Part shown: piece after piece, positions 56,288 to 64,000 of the stretch
Numbering within the stretch: the stretch's first letter is position 1
Layout: each line of letters opens with the position of its first letter
Position numbers and translations under genes: made by a program
NCBI RefSeq assembly: GCF_021534965.1
Contig: NZ_CP091037.1
Span: 2,086,501 to 2,150,500, forward strand
Source of the DNA: Muricauda sp. SCSIO 65647
GTDB lineage: Bacteria; Bacteroidota; Bacteroidia; Flavobacteriales; Flavobacteriaceae
Reading direction: 5' to 3'
DNA length: 64,000 bases
The notes under the pieces: generated by a model
Databases searched by the model: none
What the model was told of the DNA's origin: nothing
The model's input: only the letters and a program-made list of their open reading frames with translations

Positions 56288-56299
56288 TGACAAAAGTCA
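56288..56299 (-). promoter_or_regulatory. FNR-like operator, distal rnf copy
   Basis: TGAC-AAAA-GTCA, a perfect palindrome extending to ATGACAAAAGTCAT. It lies about 61 bp (centre) upstream of the first start and 40.5 bp from the candidate -7 box, about one helical turn more than at nifJ. Confidence 0.65.
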
Positions 56300-56384
56300 T
56301 TTATGGGCAGCATGGCCTATTTCGCCCATTACATCGATTTGTGGCCGGTTTTTGGGCTCAGGCCATGACTGGCAATGTTTTTTT

Positions 56385-56413
56385 GTAAAAGACGACCAGC
56401 ATTTGGCGGTCGT
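56385..56413 (-). terminator. Terminator of the GH9 gene
   Basis: ACGACC (56392-56397) pairs with GGTCGT (56408-56413). On the minus strand a T-run follows the hairpin. It lies about 80 bp beyond the GH9 stop. Confidence 0.5.
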
Positions 56414-56490
56414 ATGATTTGGCCGAAGACTTGTATTGACCGGGAGCCAAATAAGCTCCTAAAAACCATAAATCAAGCACTTTTTCAAGA

Positions 56491-58278
56491 TTATTGCGCA
56501 TCGCCCCAATGGGCCATCATCAATATGGCCCCCGCAGTGCCATCCATGGTCGGTTCATTTGTTGAATAGTCACCGATATCATCATGGTAGGTCACAAAGT
56601 CATTCTGAAACATAGCAAATTCATCAGGTTCATTGAGCTTTAGACCTTTTAAGGATTCATAGATGGTGTTGTAAACAGGTCCGTCAACAAGACCTCCGGG
56701 CACTTCTTTTTTGGTCATGGCCCATGTACTGGTGTGAACATCCAAAGGGTATTCGCCCGCTTCAGGCATCTTGGTGAACATCGAGGTTCCCCAGGGGTTT
56801 CGACCAAAAAGCCAATCGCGTTGTAAGATCATGAATTTGGTATAGGTGTCGTCACCGGTCATTTTTTCATATAAGATTCCCTGAGTGATAAGGCTTGTCA
56901 AAAGATTGTTGGAACACCAAATAAAAGGTATCCCGATCTGATACGGATTGGTTTGGCCCCTTTTCACGTTTTCTTCAATACCGATCTTATAATAATCGGT
57001 AAGCACTTTTTTAAATTCATCGTCAACATGCTCGTACAGTGCAAAGTGCCCCATATTCACAAAGGGATAGTATTGGTAGTGTGGTACCGAGTCATACTGC
57101 ATCCATGAAACGGTATTGGCCTTTAGCGCATATTTTTTGGCATCATCAAGGTATTCTCTATCGCCTGTGGCCTTGTAGAGCTCTGCAGCGCCCCACTCCA
57201 TATCATCGGCCCACGTTTTCTCTGAATAGCGGTAGGGGGCACCATATGAATTGCCCTGTTGATAGCCTTCTTTTTCTTTTCCCAAACTGTACAGTGATTT
57301 TGCCGCTTTTAGGCAGATTTCCGCAAAAAGGCTGTCCTTCAATTTATTTTTCCAAATGCGATGTGCAATGGCCATGGCCGCAGCTGACCGACCGGCCAGA
57401 TTTGAGACGCCCGTGGCCTCGCTTTTGTATTTGTTAAGCCCTTGAGGGGTTCCGGTGGCAAAGTAAGCCGCCCTATAGCTATTGCCGCCCCACCCATAGT
57501 CAGAGTGGTCATTGTCGGGCATTTTCCAACCGCGATGATCTCGGTCATCGGCGATTTGATGAATCAGTTGGTCGGGTGCGGGGTGCAGTTTCAAGATCCA
57601 ATCCAATCCCCATTTGGCCTCATCGAGCACATCGGGAATGTCATTGGAAAACGGTTGGCCCAAAGCATTGGTTCGGTCAAGAAATGCATTCGGGTATAGT
57701 TCAAAGGCCTTGAGCATATGCGCAGTGGCATAGCTTCCGGTGATGAGATATTTCAATTGGTCGCCGGCATCATGCCAGCCCCCACTGGCATCGACAAAGG
57801 TCGAATCGGGCATGGGGCCGTAAAAAGAGCGACCGTCCCTTTGGTGGCATATCATATCGAAGAACGGATTGTACCCACAACGCTGCTGCCGCATGAACTC
57901 CAACAATTTTTCACTCTTGTGCAAATAAGCATTTTTAGAAATCTTGAAAGGTTGTGACCTGACCTTTGTTTTCTTGCCCTGCAAAAAATAATGCCCCTCA
58001 TGGGTGACTTTGGTGAAATCAAGTGTGTAATAATGCTCAAAAGTGCCCCACCCTTTTTGTTTTGAGCGATTGGGCCTGATGGTGGCGATGGTTTTCTCTC
58101 CATCCGAAGAAATCAATAGAAAGTCTTCGTTTACCTTTTGATTCGAAAAGACCAAAGCGATTTTTGTTTCTTCGGGAAGATACCCCAACTGGTTTACCCG
58201 TATGTATGTATTTTCAGAAATGTCATGGGCAAAAATGGAAGGTCCGGTCAGCAATATCAACAGCAGAAAACGATACAT
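56491..58278 (-). CDS. GH9-family glycoside hydrolase (endoglucanase-like)
   Basis: Protein of 595 residues. Signal peptide (about 1-17), a CelD-type N-terminal Ig-like domain (about 20-115), then the (alpha/alpha)6 catalytic domain. The catalytic base motif is GGWHDAGDQLKY (D170, D173) and the acid is E575 in DYSTNEPTMDGTAG. GH9 enzymes hydrolyse beta-1,4-glucans such as cellulose, though some act on xyloglucan or other beta-glucans. There is no T9SS sorting domain, so it is probably periplasmic or otherwise exported. The gene lies 46 bp downstream of a deacetylase-like gene, with which it likely forms an operon. Confidence 0.93.
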   Translation of the reverse strand: MYRFLLLILLTGPSIFAHDISENTYIRVNQLGYLPEETKIALVFSNQKVNEDFLLISSDGEKTIATIRPNRSKQKGWGTFEHYYTLDFTKVTHEGHYFLQGKKTKVRSQPFKISKNAYLHKSEKLLEFMRQQRCGYNPFFDMICHQRDGRSFYGPMPDSTFVDASGGWHDAGDQLKYLITGSYATAHMLKAFELYPNAFLDRTNALGQPFSNDIPDVLDEAKWGLDWILKLHPAPDQLIHQIADDRDHRGWKMPDNDHSDYGWGGNSYRAAYFATGTPQGLNKYKSEATGVSNLAGRSAAAMAIAHRIWKNKLKDSLFAEICLKAAKSLYSLGKEKEGYQQGNSYGAPYRYSEKTWADDMEWGAAELYKATGDREYLDDAKKYALKANTVSWMQYDSVPHYQYYPFVNMGHFALYEHVDDEFKKVLTDYYKIGIEENVKRGQTNPYQIGIPFIWCSNNLLTSLITQGILYEKMTGDDTYTKFMILQRDWLFGRNPWGTSMFTKMPEAGEYPLDVHTSTWAMTKKEVPGGLVDGPVYNTIYESLKGLKLNEPDEFAMFQNDFVTYHDDIGDYSTNEPTMDGTAGAILMMAHWGDAQ

Positions 58279-58324
58279 TAAAATGATGATTTATGATGGA
58301 ATGTGAGGAAATATACCACTAAAA

Positions 58325-59134
58325 CTAACGGTTTGCAAGAAGTTCTGTCAAGGCAACGAATTCATATCCCCTTGAAGAAAGCACTGCGATGAGTTTTGGT
58401 AAACGATGGTAAAACTTGTCTGTTCTACTGGGGTCGGTACCGATGTGGATGAGCAACAAAAAACCATTAAGGCCAGAAGTGTTGTTTGTTTCAAATGCGA
58501 CAATACTATTGAATATTTCTTCACTGTTTCGATAATTCGACATATCGGGGGTGGTATAATCGGCATGTGAAAGCGTGCCGTGCGTCATGTTGATGAGTTG
58601 GAGGCTTTGTTCCGTTGTCCATGAACTGATGGTTTGATTGTACCACTCATAGGGCGGTAGGTAAAAAGGCGCCTGTTCTTTCGTGATTCCGAATCGTGCC
58701 ATGGCCTTGTAATTGTTCTCCAGATCGTTCACAAATTCGGTTTTGCTGACCAAGAGGCTGTCCCTATTGTTCCAATCGCAGTACAGCAAATGCTTGTCAG
58801 AGTGCGCCCCAAGGTAGTGCTTGTCTTTGACCAGGTTTTTGATAGTTTCTTCAAATGCGGGATTTCGATAGAAATTTCCCGTAAAAAAGAAGGCCCCTTT
58901 TATGTCGTTCTCTTTCAACGTTTCTGTAATATGGCCCCCTCCATCTGCAAATTCATCACCGGTGAACACCAATGCGATTTTTTTGACGGTACTGTCACCG
59001 CGAACCAGTGCACCGTGGTAGTAGGTAAAATTATCAGCTTGTTGCACTGAGGTTTTTTGTGCATTGGCACCATACCCTAAAAGAAGTATAGATAGGCAAA
59101 GCGTGAATCGAATGCACATACAGACCGTTTTCAA
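58325..59134 (-). CDS. polysaccharide deacetylase-like (NodB-fold) protein
   Basis: Protein of 269 residues with a signal peptide (about 1-26). The NodB motifs are present but non-canonical: motif 1 is LVFTGDEFADGG, where TFDDGP is usual (D60-E61 could still bind metal), and motif 2 is H111-SDK-H115. Motif 3 is probably PFYLPPYEWYNQ instead of RPPY. It may deacetylate or hydrolyse a glycan, or be a catalytically altered relative. It is cotranscribed with the GH9 gene. Confidence 0.75.
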   Translation of the reverse strand: MKTVCMCIRFTLCLSILLLGYGANAQKTSVQQADNFTYYHGALVRGDSTVKKIALVFTGDEFADGGGHITETLKENDIKGAFFFTGNFYRNPAFEETIKNLVKDKHYLGAHSDKHLLYCDWNNRDSLLVSKTEFVNDLENNYKAMARFGITKEQAPFYLPPYEWYNQTISSWTTEQSLQLINMTHGTLSHADYTTPDMSNYRNSEEIFNSIVAFETNNTSGLNGFLLLIHIGTDPSRTDKFYHRLPKLIAVLSSRGYEFVALTELLANR

Positions 59135-59249
59135 TGTTTAGGGAAAGGTAGTGATTTGCAATCAAAATGGGATATGGCCATGAACGTACACCTGTTGATT
59201 TCCTTACCTGCAAGAAAGTATGTAAATTCAGCCAATAACGACATTCTTG

Positions 59250-61421
59250 ATGAAAAAGCCCATACTACTCCTTCTTTTGATGATTACGGTATCATGTGGA
59301 ACCAATATCGAACGGGCCGAGGTTGAAAAATGGAAAGCCCAAGCTGAAAATGTGACTATTATTCGAGATGATTTTGGGGTGCCTCACATCTACGGAAAAA
59401 CAGATGCCGATGCGGTATTCGGATTGCTCTATGCGCAGTGTGAAGATGATTTTAACCGAGTGGAGCAGAACTATATCTGGGCGACGGGCCGATTGGCCGA
59501 GGTCGAGGGCGAAGAAGCACTGTACAGCGACCTTCGGGCCAGACTTTTTATGACCGAAGAAGAAGCAAGGCAGAATTACGAAAACAGTCCTAAGTGGTTG
59601 CAAAGACTTTGTGATGCCTTTGCAGATGGCATCAATTATTATCTGCACACCCATTCTGAGGTGAAACCCAGACTGTTGACCCGCTTTGAACCGTGGATGC
59701 CCTTCTACTTCAGCGAAGGGAGCATAGGGGGTGATATCGAGCGGATTTCTGCCCAAAAAATCAAAAGCTTTTATGAGGGTGGAATGGATATTCCGGAAAT
59801 GGAAGAACCGAGGATGGGCAAGAAAACTGAAATGGCCGAACCCCAAGGTTCGAACGGCATTGCCCTTTCAGGAGCATTGACACAGTCGGGCAACACGATG
59901 CTGCTGATCAATCCGCATACCTCCTTTTATTTCAGGGGAGAGGTGCACGTGGTTTCTGAAGAAGGGTTGAATGCGTACGGTGCGGTCACTTGGGGGCAGT
60001 TTTTTGTGTATCAGGGCTTCAATGAAAAAACGGGTTGGATGCACACTTCGACCTATACCGATGTAATGGATGAGTTCAAGGAAACCATTACAAGAAATGG
60101 GGATAACCTGTTCTATGTGTATGGTGAACAACTTCGACCTGTCAAACAATCAGGGGTGACGTTAAAATACAAGACCGATGGGGGCATGAAAGAAAAAACG
60201 TTACCCATGTACCATACCCATCACGGGCCGATTACCCATTCGGTCGATGGACAATGGACGGCCTCTGCCATGATGTGGGAGCCAATCAAAGCGTTAGAGC
60301 AGTCCTACATCCGTACTAAACAAGATGGGTACGAGGGTTTTCGAAAAATGATGGATATCCGCACCAATTCTTCGAACAACACTGTCTATGCCGATGCCGA
60401 AGGTAATATCGCCTATTTTCATGGCAATTTCATTCCGAAGCGCGATACGATTTTCAACTATACTCAGCCAGTCGATGGCAGCGATCCCAAAACCGATTGG
60501 CATGGGTTGCACACGGTCGATGAAAATATCTTGATCAAGAACCCACCGAACGGCTGGATCCAAAACTGCAACTCTACCCCGTACACCGCTGCGTTGGAGC
60601 ATAGCCCGAAGCGTGGCGATTATCCAAAATATATGTCGCGTGATCAAGAGAATTTTCGCGGGGTACATGCCATAGCGCTCTTAAAAGACCGAAGCGGCTA
60701 CACGATCGACAGCCTTATCAAACTGGCTCATGACCCATATCTGCCGGCATTTAAGGCTTTGATTCCAGGGCTGATAAGAGCCTATGATGTGAATCCGATC
60801 CCAGAATTAAGGGAGCCGATCGAAGTATTACGGCAATGGGATTACAGAACCGGAACAGCATCAGTGGCCATGACCCTGGCGCATTTTTATGGAACAAAGA
60901 GCTATCAAAAAGCGAAAAGACCAAAGGGCTTGTATGCCATGGAGCTTGTAGAATATTGGGGCGATGATTCTCCCAATTCTGAAAAGATAAAACTATTCAC
61001 CGAGGTGCTCGCAGACTTAAGGGACAACTTTGGCACATGGCAAATGCCCTGGGGTGATGTAAACCGCTATCAACGTTTGAATGGTGATATTCGACAAGCT
61101 TTTGATGACTTAAAGCCCAGTATCCCCATCGAGTTTGCCAGCGGGCGCTGGGGTTCATTGGCCGCCTACGGGGCCAGGTACCATAACAACACCAAAAAAA
61201 TTTATGGCACGCGTGGCAATAGTTTTGTGGCAGTAGTGGAATTTGGCGACAAGGTCGAGGCCAAGACCATTTTGGCGGGGGGGCAGAGTGGTGATCCCCA
61301 ATCACCACATTTCGATGACCAAATCGAGAGGTATGCCGATCAAGATTGGAAAGATGCTGCGTACTACAAAGAAGATGTGTTGAAACGGGCCAAACGTACC
61401 TACCATCCAGGAGAAAAGTGA
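59250..61421 (+). CDS. penicillin acylase-family N-terminal nucleophile hydrolase, lipoprotein
   Basis: Protein of 723 residues. The lipobox is ITVSC, anchoring it in the envelope. The Ntn-hydrolase signature is G-S201 in EPQGSNGIALSG, where autocleavage would expose Ser201 as the new N-terminal nucleophile of the beta chain. Homologues include acyl-homoserine-lactone acylases and cephalosporin/penicillin acylases, and the substrate is unknown. The ATG at 59250 is preferred over a TTG one codon earlier. Confidence 0.9.
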   Translation: MKKPILLLLLMITVSCGTNIERAEVEKWKAQAENVTIIRDDFGVPHIYGKTDADAVFGLLYAQCEDDFNRVEQNYIWATGRLAEVEGEEALYSDLRARLFMTEEEARQNYENSPKWLQRLCDAFADGINYYLHTHSEVKPRLLTRFEPWMPFYFSEGSIGGDIERISAQKIKSFYEGGMDIPEMEEPRMGKKTEMAEPQGSNGIALSGALTQSGNTMLLINPHTSFYFRGEVHVVSEEGLNAYGAVTWGQFFVYQGFNEKTGWMHTSTYTDVMDEFKETITRNGDNLFYVYGEQLRPVKQSGVTLKYKTDGGMKEKTLPMYHTHHGPITHSVDGQWTASAMMWEPIKALEQSYIRTKQDGYEGFRKMMDIRTNSSNNTVYADAEGNIAYFHGNFIPKRDTIFNYTQPVDGSDPKTDWHGLHTVDENILIKNPPNGWIQNCNSTPYTAALEHSPKRGDYPKYMSRDQENFRGVHAIALLKDRSGYTIDSLIKLAHDPYLPAFKALIPGLIRAYDVNPIPELREPIEVLRQWDYRTGTASVAMTLAHFYGTKSYQKAKRPKGLYAMELVEYWGDDSPNSEKIKLFTEVLADLRDNFGTWQMPWGDVNRYQRLNGDIRQAFDDLKPSIPIEFASGRWGSLAAYGARYHNNTKKIYGTRGNSFVAVVEFGDKVEAKTILAGGQSGDPQSPHFDDQIERYADQDWKDAAYYKEDVLKRAKRTYHPGEK

Positions 61422-61433
61422 AGTTGGCTTTGG

Positions 61434-61500
61434 AATGATGAATGTAGCCTTCAGCATTAGGAGTTATGCACGAAGTACGAAATAGGAAATACGAAGTGCG
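61434..61500. repeat. Degenerate short repeats after the acylase gene
   Basis: CTTCAGCATT at 61451 and the pattern ACGAAGTACGAAATAGGAAA followed by TACGAAGTGCGAA form imperfect repeats of the kind seen in spacer DNA of flavobacteria. There is no coding potential. The 61422-61593 gap otherwise shows nothing recognisable. Confidence 0.4.
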
Positions 61501-61593
61501 AATTTAGAGTGTTAAACTAATAGCGAAGTTGGGGTAGTAGCTGAAGTATGCCGAAGCGAATCTGATACCTGAAACCTTTAAACTTTACAGGTG

Positions 61594-62232
61594 TCATTCT
61601 GCTTCCTTCACGACTATCAAACTAGCCTTTGACCCGGTAGACAGATTCCACAGGTTATTGTGTATCACATTGCCTTTGTCATCGGTGACCACGATTTGGG
61701 CGGTGTTAGGCCCAGATGTACCTTGGTTTAGGGCCTCAAAATCCAATCGGTTGAACCCTTCGACCAAATCGACATTGACCCCTTTAAAAGAGCCTGAAAG
61801 CAAAATATTATATTCTATGACCACACCATTTAGATAGACTTTGACACGGTCGCCATCAACGTATTCATGGTCACGGCAGACCACCCCCACAAAACCGGCC
61901 TTGGTCTTGACATCGCCGAGGTACATATCCCCGAAATGTTTGTTCGAACCCTTTTTCTCTTTTTCGACCACTTTTGGATCAATGACCATATCGTGACCGG
62001 CCTGAACCAGTTCTTGGTCGGGCAACATCTTGATATTGGGAGTATTGTCTTTTGAAAAGGTGTTTTCATCAATGACAGAAGGCATGCGAAGAGAAGTACC
62101 TTGATTACTTGGTTTTACACCCAAATTGTTCTTTTCACCAATCTTTAAGGGTTTGGTCGTGGGAATATCACCCTGCGCGTACCCTATTTGGGCCGCAAGG
62201 GCAATCAGAAATATTACAATTGACTTTTTCAC
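61594..62232 (-). CDS. secreted protein of unknown function
   Basis: Protein of 212 residues. Signal peptide MKKSIVIFLIALAAQIGYAQ, then a polar region and a C-terminal beta-rich part (DHEYVDGDRVKVYLNGVVIEYNI, TSGPNTAQIVVTDDKG). It has no sorting domain and no motif I recognise. It has a normal start and stop, so it is a real gene, transcribed alone. Confidence 0.7.
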   Translation of the reverse strand: MKKSIVIFLIALAAQIGYAQGDIPTTKPLKIGEKNNLGVKPSNQGTSLRMPSVIDENTFSKDNTPNIKMLPDQELVQAGHDMVIDPKVVEKEKKGSNKHFGDMYLGDVKTKAGFVGVVCRDHEYVDGDRVKVYLNGVVIEYNILLSGSFKGVNVDLVEGFNRLDFEALNQGTSGPNTAQIVVTDDKGNVIHNNLWNLSTGSKASLIVVKEAE

Positions 62233-62327
62233 CTAAGTTTTGGTCGTATGAGCATACTAAAATTAACAAATACCTTGCCAAGACTATGGTAAAAGGCTGT
62301 TAAAACAGTCAAATTTTCGATGAAGAA

Positions 62328-63224
62328 TCATTTTTGGATATAATCGATCAGTTTTTCAGGCCCCTCGAGCAAAACACGCACGATTTGCAATGTACCATCG
62401 GGTTTGGTGGCAATGTGCCATTTAATCAATGAGATGCGTCCGTTTTCAATTTCAATTCCTGTAATGCTACGGGGATGCACACAACTACCATCGTTGAAAA
62501 AGGGAATTTGTCCGGGTTCTGGAAAGCGAGGACGATGTGTATGCCCCGCGATGGTGATTTTCAGGTCATGGCCCAAAATCCAACGTTTGATGCGTTTTTC
62601 GATGCGGATGAGCTCTTTGTAGTTTTTTGCCGGACTGGTGGGATCTGCTATGCCCCAAACCTGAAGGGGTTTCCAAAGCACCCGAACCAAAAAACGACCA
62701 ATTCGCCAGCAGACATAGTTCCACCAATCGGCCTGGTGCCCATGGGCACAGAAAATCTCTTGGCCTGTTTGACTATGTTTCAGTACTAGAGCTTCATGGT
62801 ATTGAATGTTCTCAAAAAGCTCTTTATCTTTTCCTTCGATGGGTTCAAAGTAGTGGTAGAGATGTTTTTCGACATGGTCTTTACTGCGATACACCATATC
62901 ATGGTTGCCCCATACCATATGCAACCGGTTTTCTAAATGGTATCGGCGCAAAAGCTGAAAGACATTTTTATGGGCCTCAAAAATGGATTCAAAGTGCAGA
63001 TTTTCCCAAAGCTCGTCGCCATCACCCAATTCACAATAATGAAAACCCTCTCTGTAGTAGTGGTTTAGGGCATGAAAATAAATGTTCCTGTTGTTCGCGA
63101 AATCGTCTGCAAAACTATTGTCGCCCCTGTGACAGTCACTGAAAAAGATAAACTTTGAAGTATCATCAAAAGCAATTGATTTTGCGTTTTTGTAGGCTCG
63201 GTTCAAGCGCGAATTTGATGACAT
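62328..63224 (-). CDS. metallophosphoesterase, LpxH-like
   Basis: Protein of 298 residues with the calcineurin-like motif series FFSDCHRGDN (D-x-H), GDGDELWEN (GD), VWGNHDMVY (GNHD), FCAHGHQADWW and ITIAGHTHRPRFPEP (H-x-H). No signal peptide, so it is cytoplasmic. LpxH (UDP-2,3-diacylglucosamine hydrolase) is a plausible relative, but serine/threonine-phosphatase-like enzymes share the motifs, so I do not name it lpxH. Confidence 0.8.
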   Translation of the reverse strand: MSSNSRLNRAYKNAKSIAFDDTSKFIFFSDCHRGDNSFADDFANNRNIYFHALNHYYREGFHYCELGDGDELWENLHFESIFEAHKNVFQLLRRYHLENRLHMVWGNHDMVYRSKDHVEKHLYHYFEPIEGKDKELFENIQYHEALVLKHSQTGQEIFCAHGHQADWWNYVCWRIGRFLVRVLWKPLQVWGIADPTSPAKNYKELIRIEKRIKRWILGHDLKITIAGHTHRPRFPEPGQIPFFNDGSCVHPRSITGIEIENGRISLIKWHIATKPDGTLQIVRVLLEGPEKLIDYIQK

Positions 63225-63338
63225 TTTTATTTATTTCCCTAAATATCCAAAAAAAGCTCAAAACCCTTAAAGATTCCCTTAACAAAACTTTGCCCAAACT
63301 TTTTGTAATTTTACAAGTCCAACCAAGACCAATACGGT

Positions 63339-64000
63339 ATGGAACAGTGGTATACAGGCGAAGCACCCTTGATTCAATTAGTCAGTTTCAACAAATTGTT
63401 GCAACACTACGATGACCAATTGAAGAGCAAGGACAAGAATCTTGCCCAACGGGCGAAACAGGTGCTTGATGCACAGGCACCATACCCTGAGCTGCGTGAG
63501 GGGTTCGATGATCTATCAATTCTAGAGAAGAGAAAAGATGTGATCAGCACCATTTTGGCAGACACCTTTTCTACGATACTGACAAATAATGAGATCAAGA
63601 CGGCATCGATACCGTTCAATAACCTGGTTTTCAATTCGACGCAACGATTTCAAAAAATCTTGGAGGAGGCAGGTCCAGACTTCGAGTTGAAAATCCGAAA
63701 CCTGCCCGATAGCCTGCATTATATTATTCAGTGTACGGTTATTTTGAATTTCCATTATGGGTTCAAGATCGATTTTAAAAGACCATTGTTCTATGACATA
63801 CCCGATGCCAATGGCATAATGCGCAATTACCGTATTCTGTACAATGCTGATTTCATGGAAATCATCCCCACGGAGAAGTCAAAAAAGCTGACCCAGAAAG
63901 ATCTAGATGAGCTATTGGAAAATTTTGACAATCTCGATTTGTGGAAAGAAAAGATACCGCCCAACAGTTTTATATCTAAGGGGTTCGTCATCTCTAACAT
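63339..64000 (+). CDS. 5' part of a large Bacteroidota GAF-domain-like protein (truncated by window edge)
   Basis: The frame from ATG 63339 stays open for 220 codons to the end of the window. The product begins MEQWYTGEAPLIQLVSF and contains QAPYPELREGFDD and EILNFHYGF-like segments (NFHYGFKIDF). I recall similar N-termini in GAF-domain proteins of about 780 residues in flavobacteria, but the GAF domain itself lies beyond the edge, so this is a recollection and not shown here. It is divergent from the metallophosphoesterase gene. Confidence 0.7.
   Translation, partial: MEQWYTGEAPLIQLVSFNKLLQHYDDQLKSKDKNLAQRAKQVLDAQAPYPELREGFDDLSILEKRKDVISTILADTFSTILTNNEIKTASIPFNNLVFNSTQRFQKILEEAGPDFELKIRNLPDSLHYIIQCTVILNFHYGFKIDFKRPLFYDIPDANGIMRNYRILYNADFMEIIPTEKSKKLTQKDLDELLENFDNLDLWKEKIPPNSFISKGFVISN

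Overview
The window is a gene-dense stretch of chromosome from a marine-type member of the Flavobacteriaceae (Bacteroidota). The evidence is the DUF3098, DUF4271, DUF4296 and DUF3857 proteins, type IX secretion (T9SS) sorting domains, a TonB-dependent receptor with an N-terminal carboxypeptidase-regulatory-like domain, promoters with the Bacteroidota -7 box TAnnTTTG, and little use of Shine-Dalgarno sites. Several proteins resemble the Muricauda/Flagellimonas group, but the genus is an inference. I see no phage, insertion sequence, CRISPR array or rRNA.

Layout. 1-4.3 kb: thioredoxin-like protein, TonB-like protein, truB, uppP, a DUF3098 protein and ftsX, with a telomere-like heptamer array between the last two. 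4.4-15.4 kb: housekeeping and amino-acid metabolism (leuS, ald, a YugP-type protease, a GNAT enzyme, an Lrp/AsnC regulator, an odd tRNA gene, a saccharopine-dehydrogenase-like enzyme, pckA, hemD). 15.4-26.3 kb: glycosyltransferases, dihydroorotase, an epimerase, tyrS, a transglutaminase-like DUF3857 protein and a LuxE-like enzyme. 26.4-34.4 kb: a nutrient-uptake and sensing block made of two miniature T9SS proteins, a duplicated-module lipoprotein, a TonB-dependent receptor, and a PhoB/PhoR-like two-component pair. An 11-bp-phased TTA array resembling tandem Pho boxes lies between the receptor and the regulator. 34.3-40.7 kb: a MurG-like transferase, trmB, a LysE-type exporter, an alkyltransferase-like protein, Mrp and NifU Fe-S assembly proteins, a ferredoxin reductase and a [2Fe-2S] ferredoxin.

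40.7-56.2 kb is the most interesting part: a ferredoxin-centred energy module. It encodes pyruvate:ferredoxin oxidoreductase, a [4Fe-4S] ferredoxin, 2-oxoacid:ferredoxin oxidoreductase (two subunits) and a complete Rnf complex behind an RseC-like gene. It is interrupted by an MFS sugar porter and by an AT-rich quinone-oxidoreductase gene flanked by inverted repeats. All four transcription units of the module carry the same FNR-type palindrome, TGAYNNNNRTCA, 61-75 bp before the first gene. The nifJ and ferredoxin copies sit at exactly the same distance from a -7-like box. I infer a redox- or oxygen-responsive Crp/Fnr regulon that switches a supposedly aerobic marine bacterium to low-potential ferredoxin metabolism. 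No such regulator gene is in the window.

56.4-64 kb: polysaccharide and envelope functions (GH9 glucanase with a NodB-like deacetylase, a penicillin-acylase-family lipoprotein, a secreted protein of unknown function, an LpxH-like metallophosphoesterase) and the 5' part of a large gene running off the right edge.
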